Shown here: in pieces, positions 19,138 through 25,058 of the stretch | Layout: the number at the start of each line of letters is the position of its first letter | How positions within the stretch are numbered: the stretch's first letter is position 1 | Virus record (IMG/VR): IMGVR_UViG_3300013233_000315 | Location: 1 to 25,058 of that record | Origin: a virus | Reading direction: 5' to 3' (one strand) | Length of the DNA: 25,058 nucleotides | Translations under genes and position numbers: made by a program | Notes under the pieces: model-generated | Told to the model about the DNA's origin: nothing | Databases searched by the model: none | Seen by the model: only the letters and a program-made list of their open reading frames with translations

Positions 19138-19965
19138 ATGAGCATCACGAACGGATATTGCACGCTCAACGAACTCAAGCAACACCTGATGAACACCGGT
19201 ACATATACCGCGAGCACAATCAGCTTTGCGAACTCCGGTAGTGTCATCAGCGATTCTGCGTGGGGCTTGAAGCGCTACCAGACCAATGACCTGATCCAGG
19301 TAAGCGGAAGCACCAACAACGATGGGCGATATACAGTTTCCACCGGCAATGTCGCAGCGCAAATTGTGACGTCTGAAGCGCTGACGGATGAAAGCGCCAG
19401 CGCGTCTATTACAATCACGAATATCACAGACCTGGACGATGATGCGCTACTGGAGGTGATTGTAGAGGATGTTAGCCGGTGGATTGACGACGTGACGGGC
19501 CGGCGATTTTACTCTGCTTCAGAGACGCGCTACTATACGGCAACACAGACGGCGAATGTGTTTGTGGATGACTTGCTGAGCGTGACCACGCTAAAAACAG
19601 ATAGCGATGGCGACCGTACCTACGAGACAACGTGGACGACAAGCGACTATGACCTTCTTCCCTTCAACGCCTCTACGGACGGGAAGCCATATACGCGGGT
19701 TGACGTCAATTCGCAAGGCAGTTATACCTTCCCTGTAACCGTGAAGGGTATAGAGATTGTGGGGTCTTTCGGGTATGCCAGTACCGCGCCTGGCCCAATC
19801 CGAAGAGCATGTTTGATTATGTGCGAGCGCATTGTACGGCGCAAGGATGCGCCATTGGGCATTGCGGGCATTGGCGGGATTGGCGAGCTACGCCTTATCG
19901 CTGCGCGCGATCCTGACGTGATGAATTTGCTTGCTGCATATCGAGCGGGTCGTAGGTTAGTATAA
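19138..19965 (+). CDS. Head-tail connector, gp6-like, with inserted beta domain
   Basis: 275 residues. The ends match phage gp6/DNA-packaging-type connector proteins: NGYCTLNELKQHL at the start, then DALLEVIVEDVSRWIDDVTGRRFY (about 102-125, in pieces), YYTATQTANVFVDDLLSVTTLKTD and the helical C-terminus. Between residues about 20 and 97 a Ser/Thr/Gly-rich beta domain is inserted (LIQVSGSTNNDGRYTVS is its centre), which ordinary connectors lack. The connector forms a ring under the portal. The stop overlaps the next start (TAATG). Confidence 0.78.
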   Translation: MSITNGYCTLNELKQHLMNTGTYTASTISFANSGSVISDSAWGLKRYQTNDLIQVSGSTNNDGRYTVSTGNVAAQIVTSEALTDESASASITITNITDLDDDALLEVIVEDVSRWIDDVTGRRFYSASETRYYTATQTANVFVDDLLSVTTLKTDSDGDRTYETTWTTSDYDLLPFNASTDGKPYTRVDVNSQGSYTFPVTVKGIEIVGSFGYASTAPGPIRRACLIMCERIVRRKDAPLGIAGIGGIGELRLIAARDPDVMNLLAAYRAGRRLV

Positions 19966-20462
19966 TGACTGTCATCAACGTTAAGATTGACGGCCTGGAC
20001 GCTCTCATAAAAGATACCGATCCGGCGATATTGCGCGAGCCGTTATCGAGGTTCTTCACCCGTGCCGGTATGGTGTCCATGTCGGAAACACAGAAGCGTT
20101 CACCCGTAGACACGGGGCGGCTACGGTCTAGTTTGGCGCGGGGTGGAGCGGATAGTGTCTGGTCATTGCACAGCAAAAGCCACTTACCCGATCGGCTGAT
20201 TGTGGGCACGAAGGTCACACACAAGGGCGAGTCGTATCCGGCGAAGTTGGAAACAGAGGCCGGATATCACTATCGTGGTGGCCGGGCCCACGGGCGTGCT
20301 CACCCGAAGGCCGTTGGCCCTTTTGCGACCATGCGTACCGGACTGCTCGGCAAGCCAACGAAGGGCTGGTTCAGTGGTGGTATCAGGCTGGCCAGCAAGC
20401 GTTTTCCGGAGTTCATGCGTCGCATGGCCCGGGAGATTGAAGAACGCTGGGGGCATGGCTAA
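19965..20462 (+). CDS. HK97 gp10-like head-tail completion protein
   Basis: 165 residues. The diagnostic block is TQKRSPVDTGRLRSSLARG (about 42-60), the gp10-family signature, followed by VGTKVTHKGESYPAKLE and a basic, His/Gly-rich stretch (YRGGRAHGRAHPKAVG). The C-terminal helix (RFPEFMRRMAREIEERW) is typical. It sits between connector and tail terminator, as in HK97-like phages. ATG 19965 and the stop at 20462 both form one-base overlaps with neighbours. Confidence 0.82.
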   Translation: MTVINVKIDGLDALIKDTDPAILREPLSRFFTRAGMVSMSETQKRSPVDTGRLRSSLARGGADSVWSLHSKSHLPDRLIVGTKVTHKGESYPAKLETEAGYHYRGGRAHGRAHPKAVGPFATMRTGLLGKPTKGWFSGGIRLASKRFPEFMRRMAREIEERWGHG

Positions 20463-20875
20463 TGGCGACTCTGTCTAATGCCATTGCGCAAGTTCAATCG
20501 CTCGTCCGCGGGCTGGCCGGTGTCCGTGACGCTCCGGACTACCCGCCAGAAAAAGCATCTGCGTTCCCCTTCGCCGTTGCATACCCTGGCACGGGCCGGT
20601 GGGTTGGTGGCGCGCCAGCGGGTGAAAAGCGGGGGTTGCACACAATCATCGTAGAATTGCATGTGGCTCGCAAGGACTTGCCACGGGACGTGGAGGGGGC
20701 AATGGGGTATGTAGAGAGTATTCCGAATGCCATCCTTAATGCGCCAACCCTGAGCGGGACGGTAGATACAGTTAACGAGATACGGTACACGTTTGGGGCG
20801 TTGAATTACGGAGACTTGCAAACAATCGGGTACCGGTTCGAGGTTGATATCAAACAAAGGAGCGCGGTTACATGA
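20462..20875 (+). CDS. Tail terminator / minor tail protein
   Basis: 137 residues of alpha/beta make-up: an N-terminal helix (LSNAIAQVQSLVRGLAGV), strands with TIIVELHVARKDLPRD, a helix (EGAMGYVESIPNAILN) and a final strand pair (GYRFEVDIKQR). This layout and its position right after the gp10-like gene match small tail terminators (gpU/gp17-like), which cap the tail tube at the neck. The assignment is mostly by position. Confidence 0.65.
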   Translation: MATLSNAIAQVQSLVRGLAGVRDAPDYPPEKASAFPFAVAYPGTGRWVGGAPAGEKRGLHTIIVELHVARKDLPRDVEGAMGYVESIPNAILNAPTLSGTVDTVNEIRYTFGALNYGDLQTIGYRFEVDIKQRSAVT

Positions 20876-21642
20876 AACCGAAGGTTCTGGTAGGTATCCC
20901 TGTCGAACGCACCATCCCCACTGCGGCATTTTGGGGCTTCTTGCAGATTGTACAGCAAGGATACGCCTTCACCTGCTTGCCGTACATGCGTTGCGATGTA
21001 GCCAGAAATCAGATCGTCAAGGAGTTTCTGTCACCGGCGAACAGCGTCTTCACACACCTGCTAATGCTTGACATGGATCACGTACACCCACCTGACATCG
21101 TGGAGAGGTTGGCAAGGCACGTCGAGCAAGACCCATCGAAGCTAGTTATTGGAGGCCTCAACTTCAAGCGCACGGCTCCATTTGAGCCATGCTTTTTCCT
21201 GCGCGCAGGCGATGGGCAGTATTTCACACTCACGGACTGGCGGCCCGGCTTGCTCAAGGTAGATATTCTCGGTACAGGTTCAATCCTGATTGCACGGGAG
21301 GTATTCAGTCGGATAAAACCACCGTGGTTCAGCTATTCGTACAAAGCTGATATGAGCCTGGACAATTGGCCGGAAGCCTGGCCGGGCGTTGACGTGACAT
21401 TCTCGAAATTCTGCACCGTAGCCGGAATTGACATGTGGGTTGACACCACAACGACCAGCCCGCATATCACCGAATCGCTTGTAGAAGAGACCGCTTTTCG
21501 GGCAGGACTGGCTAGGACGGGGAGGGGCAACAGCAATGGCAATGCGGGGTTGAAGTACGAGGACACACGTGCATTGCCGGAGTTGGTCTACGCCAAACCC
21601 GAACCGACCTACGGCGCGGTATCACTGACGATTGACGAGTAG
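20872..21642 (+). CDS. GT-A-fold glycosyltransferase
   Basis: 256 residues. It has the metal- and nucleotide-sugar-binding DMD (67-69, LLMLDMDHVHPPDIV), a GT2-like acceptor strand DILGTGSILIAREVF (131-145), Asp174 in GVDVTFSKF as the catalytic base position, and His198 in SPHITES as the third metal ligand. All GT-A core residues are present, so it should be active. The N-terminal strand KVLVGIP is the first Rossmann beta strand. It sits inside the neck/tail gene block with ATGA overlap to the tail terminator, which suggests that it glycosylates a virion protein; DNA-base or host-surface substrates are alternatives. Confidence 0.82.
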   Translation: MKPKVLVGIPVERTIPTAAFWGFLQIVQQGYAFTCLPYMRCDVARNQIVKEFLSPANSVFTHLLMLDMDHVHPPDIVERLARHVEQDPSKLVIGGLNFKRTAPFEPCFFLRAGDGQYFTLTDWRPGLLKVDILGTGSILIAREVFSRIKPPWFSYSYKADMSLDNWPEAWPGVDVTFSKFCTVAGIDMWVDTTTTSPHITESLVEETAFRAGLARTGRGNSNGNAGLKYEDTRALPELVYAKPEPTYGAVSLTIDE

Positions 21643-21652
21643 GAGGTGTTGC

Positions 21653-21847
21653 ATGGGCAGGATGATTTACACGGGTGGTGGGTTCAAGGGGTTCTTGCCG
21701 GGGATACCAGCAAGAGATTTGACTTCGGAAGAAGTAGTCAAGTTCGGCGGCGAGGCAACATTATTGACGACAGGGCTATATGAATTGCCGAAACAACAGC
21801 GCAGGGTCAGCAAAAAGAAAGAAGAGGTGAAGCATGGCAGGCATTAA
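21653..21847 (+). CDS. Small protein with basic tail in tail module
   Basis: 64 residues from ATG 21653, with AGGAGGTGTTGC as a strong ribosome binding site; codons from 21632 belong to the end of the glycosyltransferase gene. It has a short beta-like domain (FLPGIPARDLTSEEVVKFGG, TTGLYELP) and a Lys/Arg-rich tail (RRVSKKKEEVKHGRH). PARDLT followed by EE is a pattern I have seen in small phage head/tail-junction proteins. It overlaps the tail tube gene by 14 bases and shares its overall plan with the protein at 18889. Confidence 0.6.
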   Translation: MGRMIYTGGGFKGFLPGIPARDLTSEEVVKFGGEATLLTTGLYELPKQQRRVSKKKEEVKHGRH

Positions 21848-22832
21848 GGCATTACGGAAAATCCAGTTGGGCGCGGAAACCACGGCAGGGACAGCGGTCG
21901 CGGCGACCACAATCTGGCGTGGCGTTGGCACGATGGAAGACAAGCGCGAGGTAGTGTTCCCGGATGAGGACGTGGGGTATTTGAGCGGCGTCGACCGGAC
22001 ATATATTCCGAAGCTCCTGGCGGTGCTGTCTATGGATGAGACGCCAGCAACATTCGAGCAGTTCGGATATATCCTGGAGGCCGGCGTGAAGAAAGTCACG
22101 CCATCGCAGGACGGGACGGGGAGCGATTATATCTACACATACACTTTCCCGACCACAGCGGTCAGCACCATCCGTACCTATACGATCGAGGGTGGAGACA
22201 ATCAACAGGAGGAGGAGTCGCCATATTTCTTCGTCGATAGCTTCAAGCTGAGCGGTCAGGCGGGTGAAGCATGGAAGATGTCGGCAAACTGGCAAGGGCA
22301 ACAGGTCACAGCATCATCGTTCACAGGTAGCCTCTCCCTCCCATCCGTCGAGGAAATTCTGTTTAGCAAAAGCTCGCTGTATATCGACGCGGCCGGGGGC
22401 ACAATTGGCACAACGCAGAAAAGCAGTACGTTCCTATCCGCCTCTTTAGACGTAGATACGGGCATCCAGCCAGTGTTTACCGGCGACGGTAGTCTGTATT
22501 TCACTTTTACGAAAAACACGCCGCCAGAGGTAACGCTGGACATTACTTTCGAGCACGATGGTACAGCGACTGCGGAGAAAACGAACTGGCGCAATGAGAC
22601 GGCTCGCCAAATTCGGATCTTGTCGCAGGGCAGCTCGGTCAGTACCGCTGGCACAACGTACAGCGTGAAAACCATGAATATCGACTTGGCGGGCAAATGG
22701 GAAACTTTCGAGAAGCTGGGCGAGCGGAATGGCAACGATGTTGTGACGGGTAAGTTCCGTGCACGATACAACAGCACGGCGGCCCTGTTCGCGGAAATTC
22801 TTCTTGTCAATGATTTGAGCTCGCTGCCATGA
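21834..22832 (+). CDS. Major tail (tube) protein
   Basis: 332 residues, beta-rich. The start MAGIKALRKIQLGAETTAGTAVAAT (in pieces) with the following WRGVGTMEDKREVVFPDEDVG is typical of siphovirus tail tube proteins. Blocks such as TFEQFGYILEAGVK, FVDSFKLSGQAGEAWKMSANW and LSASLDVDTGIQPVFTGDG match the tube-domain repeats. Length above 300 suggests an extra C-terminal domain. It forms hexameric rings of the tail. Position before the frameshifted chaperones supports the call. It overlaps the next gene (ATGA). Confidence 0.82.
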   Translation: MAGIKALRKIQLGAETTAGTAVAATTIWRGVGTMEDKREVVFPDEDVGYLSGVDRTYIPKLLAVLSMDETPATFEQFGYILEAGVKKVTPSQDGTGSDYIYTYTFPTTAVSTIRTYTIEGGDNQQEEESPYFFVDSFKLSGQAGEAWKMSANWQGQQVTASSFTGSLSLPSVEEILFSKSSLYIDAAGGTIGTTQKSSTFLSASLDVDTGIQPVFTGDGSLYFTFTKNTPPEVTLDITFEHDGTATAEKTNWRNETARQIRILSQGSSVSTAGTTYSVKTMNIDLAGKWETFEKLGERNGNDVVTGKFRARYNSTAALFAEILLVNDLSSLP

Positions 22833-23140
22833 CCAAAAATAATCCGAAATTGGTATTCACGCCGCCTGACCGGAACACACGAGGTTTCCCCCGTCGCATG
22901 CGCCAGGCCGCCGAACTAGAACAACGGCTCATTGGGGATGATATTGCCCCGGAGACCATAGACGCGATAGTTGAATTCCTGCTTGATTTTGTCACAGAGC
23001 CTGCGAGTCGGAAAACGGCTCGTGAATTGCTGTGGGACGCAAGCCAGGAAGAGTTCGAGGCCATGTTTTCTGCCATTACTGGGAAAAGGGAAGGAGAAGG
23101 TTCCGGCCCTTTAGCCGGTACAAGCTCGCCGCCAGATTAG
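22829..23140 (+). CDS. Tail assembly chaperone, short form (gpG-like)
   Basis: 103 residues, acidic and helical in the middle (APETIDAIVEFLLDFVTEPASRKTARELLWDAS in pieces). Its ATG overlaps the stop of the tail tube gene. It ends at 23140, but just before that lies a CCCTTTA slippery heptamer in the correct phase, giving a longer product by -1 shift. This G/GT arrangement is the rule in siphophages between tail tube and tape measure genes; the two forms help wind the tape measure protein. Confidence 0.82.
   Translation: MTKNNPKLVFTPPDRNTRGFPRRMRQAAELEQRLIGDDIAPETIDAIVEFLLDFVTEPASRKTARELLWDASQEEFEAMFSAITGKREGEGSGPLAGTSSPPD
23107..23113 (+). other. -1 programmed frameshift site CCCTTTA
   Basis: The heptamer reads C CCT TTA in the phase of the gpG-like frame (CCT codon at 23108-23110, TTA at 23111-23113), an exact X XXY YYZ slippery site. 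Slipping back one base pairs the two tRNAs with CCC and TTT, then continues with AGC CGG TAC in the gpT-like frame, which is open to 23328. Confidence 0.78.
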
Positions 23141-23328
23141 CATTGCGTGGCGCGGGGCCGCCCCCTCTCCCCGTGCTTGTCTTGGCGGCGGCAGAAGAGT
23201 GGGGCATACCTCCCTGGCGAGTTGAGGAAGAATGCACGGAGTATTGGTGGATGTGGTGGGCGGCGCGACGCATAGCGCAAAATGAAGAAGCGGAATCACA
23301 GGAGAGGCAATGGCAAACGCAAAGCTGA
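23108..23328 (+). CDS. Tail assembly chaperone C-terminal part (gpT-like), reached by -1 frameshift
   Basis: The -1 frame continues as SRYKLAARLALRGAGPPPLP, then VLVLAAAEEWGIPPWRVEEE and a Trp-rich end (YWWMWWAARRIAQNEE). It has no usable start codon of its own with a ribosome binding site. LAARLA followed by a WGIPPW-type helix is the usual pattern of the T half. The frameshift product is about 165 residues from 22829 to 23328. Its last 19 bases overlap the tape measure start. Confidence 0.78.
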
Positions 23329-25058
23329 CAGTCGTCATCAACGCGAAAGACCACGCCAGTGGCACAATCAAGAAAATGCAGAAGTCGCTTGGCGGGCTAC
23401 AGAAGTCATTGCGCATTGGCCTGGTAGGCGGGGCGCTCGCCGCAACGGCGGGTATTGGCCTGCTCACGGCAGAGATGAAGCACGCTATTGACCTGGCAGA
23501 AATACAGCAGGACGTAGAGAAGCAACTGGATGCCGTATTACGCAGTACGCACCATGCCGCAGGGTTGACAGCCGAACAACTCAAAGCCCTTGCGTCTGGC
23601 CTGCAAAAAGTAACCACGTTCGGTGACGAAGCAATCATCACCGGCGAAAACATCCTCCTGACCTTCACGAACATCGGCAAAGATATTTTCCCCAAGGTTA
23701 CCGAGACTGTATTAGATATGAGCCAATCACTCCATAGGGGATTGCAACAAGTCGCGATCCAGGTAGGCAAGGCATTAAATGACCCTATTAGGGGCGTGAC
23801 GGCATTACAGCTAGTCGGTGTATCATTCACCCAGCAGCAAAAAGACCAGATCAAGGTGATGGCCGAAAGTGGCGATGTAATGGGTGCGCAAGTGCTCATC
23901 CTGAAGGAATTGCAGACGGAGTTTGGTGGTGCGGCACGCGCGGCAACGGAGACTGCAAGTGGGGCGCTAAAGCAATTCTCGAATGCGCTGGGCGACCTCC
24001 AGGAAGTTATCGGCGGTGCTGTACTGCCTCCCTTGACCTCCCTGGCCCGAGACGCCTTGCCAATGGTAGAGGACGCTACAGCAAAAGTCAAGGATGCGAT
24101 ACATATCTTCACCGCAGCGGTTGAGAACGGGATAAGCCCACTAGACGCATTCCGCGTGGTATTGCGACAAGTCGTAAGCGCAGATGCGGAAAGGCGCTTC
24201 ACAGCGCTGGCAAATTCATTTTTGCCACTACAGGACGCATTCTCGATGGCGACGGAGGCGCTGGCGCCGTTGAAGGATATGCTGGCCGGAATAGTGGAGG
24301 GGCTCGTTGGGTTTGTCGACGTCAAGGACGTACTGGCCGCGGTTGGGCTGGTGGCCCTTACCATTGTGGAACCGGCGCTGGCGGTAGTGGCAACGTCCAT
24401 AGCAGCGACCGCAATCCCCCTCATTGCCCTGATTGCCGCAGTCAAGCTGGCGCGAACAGCATGGGAAGCGGACTGGGGCGGGATACAAGAGACGGCAGCG
24501 AGGGTTGCTGACTGGCTGGGCGAGAAAATCCCGCAAGCAATGCAGATCGTCCAGGATGAGTCCCGGCAAGCGTTGTCGGCAATACAGGCTTACTGGGCCA
24601 GCCACGGCATAGGCATTACAGCAAAGGCGCAGGAGGCGTGGAGCGAGATTACGAAACTCTTCACTGCCGGCGCAAGTCTGATCCAGAATACGATAGCCAT
24701 TGCCCTGAAGGCGGCTACCAAGTTTTGGGAAGACCACGGTGCGCAGGTACAGGAGATTGCCGGCAAGTTGTGGAAGATGGTTGAGCGGGTCTTCGCTGAC
24801 GCGACAGCTATTCTGGTAGACGATATTAAGCTCATGCGACAATTGATTGAGGGGGATTGGGATGGCGCGAGGAAAACTTTGTCTGACATTTGGCAGAAGA
24901 CTTTCGACCAAATCAAGGCCGTCTTCCACACTGCCCTGCCGCTTATAGGAAGTGCTGCTGCGGCAATTGCTAAAGCGGTATGGGACGCAATCAGCGGCAC
25001 AGACTGGTCAACGCTGGGACAAAGCATCATTCACGGCCTCATCAGCGGCATCAATTCG
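23310..25058 (+). CDS. Tail tape measure protein, partial
   Basis: ATG 23310 follows a GGAGAGG site, and the frame is open for 583 codons to the window end, so the C-terminus is missing. The N-terminus (ANAKLTVVINAKDHASGTIKK) is the typical start of phage tape measure proteins. A long helical, Ala-rich region follows with a TMP signature stretch (LQKVTTFGDEAIITGENILL, VTETVLDMSQSLHRGL, GKALNDPIRGVTALQLVGV in pieces), hydrophobic segments around residues 330-375, and repeated Trp-containing helices (AARVADWLGEKI, KLWKMVERVF, DIWQKTFDQI). Its length sets tail length; it runs inside the tail tube. Confidence 0.9.
   Translation, partial: MANAKLTVVINAKDHASGTIKKMQKSLGGLQKSLRIGLVGGALAATAGIGLLTAEMKHAIDLAEIQQDVEKQLDAVLRSTHHAAGLTAEQLKALASGLQKVTTFGDEAIITGENILLTFTNIGKDIFPKVTETVLDMSQSLHRGLQQVAIQVGKALNDPIRGVTALQLVGVSFTQQQKDQIKVMAESGDVMGAQVLILKELQTEFGGAARAATETASGALKQFSNALGDLQEVIGGAVLPPLTSLARDALPMVEDATAKVKDAIHIFTAAVENGISPLDAFRVVLRQVVSADAERRFTALANSFLPLQDAFSMATEALAPLKDMLAGIVEGLVGFVDVKDVLAAVGLVALTIVEPALAVVATSIAATAIPLIALIAAVKLARTAWEADWGGIQETAARVADWLGEKIPQAMQIVQDESRQALSAIQAYWASHGIGITAKAQEAWSEITKLFTAGASLIQNTIAIALKAATKFWEDHGAQVQEIAGKLWKMVERVFADATAILVDDIKLMRQLIEGDWDGARKTLSDIWQKTFDQIKAVFHTALPLIGSAAAAIAKAVWDAISGTDWSTLGQSIIHGLISGINS

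Noticed and set aside
23081-23087. GGGAAAA as the frameshift site
   Set aside because: In the zero frame it reads T GGG AAA A, so tandem slippage would give mismatches; CCCTTTA at 23107 is in perfect phase.
23111-24445. Long minus-strand frame (444 codons) opposite the tape measure gene
   Set aside because: It is a Ser/Ala/Thr/Cys-rich antisense shadow of the helical tape measure frame, which itself is continuous, has a ribosome binding site and family features.

Overview
The window is a segment of a tailed, siphovirus-like bacteriophage (or prophage) genome. Every gene I can support lies on the + strand, genes are tightly packed with many ATGA/GTGA/TAATG overlaps, starts are preceded by Shine-Dalgarno sequences, and translation fits genetic code 11. 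GC content is generally high (about 55-70%) with lower-GC islands. The host cannot be named from the sequence. No integrase, repressor, replication protein or tRNA is visible, so lifestyle is undecided.

Layout. (a) 1-5713: early/accessory region of small genes: two membrane proteins that each end in a winged-helix-like domain, zinc-ribbon proteins, a conserved phage protein pair (2759-3882) and a Vsr/DUF559-like nuclease. The pair is flanked by two striking arrays of GGCNN pentamers (2428-2665 and 3878-4031). (b) 5710-9113: a five-gene operon that I read as a type IV-B CRISPR-Cas module: csf1, cas11, csf2 (Cas7), csf3 (Cas5) and a CysH-like PP-loop ATPase. No CRISPR array, cas6, dinG or Cas nuclease is present. 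(c) 9113-9929: a 3D-domain protein, a small wHTH protein and a small Cys/His protein, closed by a strong intrinsic terminator (9950-9972). (d) 9983-10014: a 15-bp palindrome and an extended -10 promoter that probably starts the late operon. (e) 10060-25058: late genes in classical order: holin-like protein, XhlA-like protein, ParB-methyltransferase fusion, small and large terminase, portal fused to an Mu F-like domain, S78 prohead protease, HK97-fold major capsid, decoration-like protein, head-tail connector, gp10-like protein, tail terminator-like protein, GT-A glycosyltransferase, tail tube protein, tail assembly chaperones joined by a -1 frameshift at CCCTTTA, and a tape measure protein running off the window.

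How it works together. The late operon builds an HK97-type head and a long non-contractile tail. The type IV-B module sits in the early/middle block, translationally coupled to a zinc-finger gene upstream and to the 3D-domain gene downstream. It would give the phage an RNA-guided but nuclease-less surveillance complex, plausibly used against competing mobile elements, with the guide source unknown. The two most unusual items are this phage-borne type IV-B locus and the in-register GGCNN pentamer arrays.
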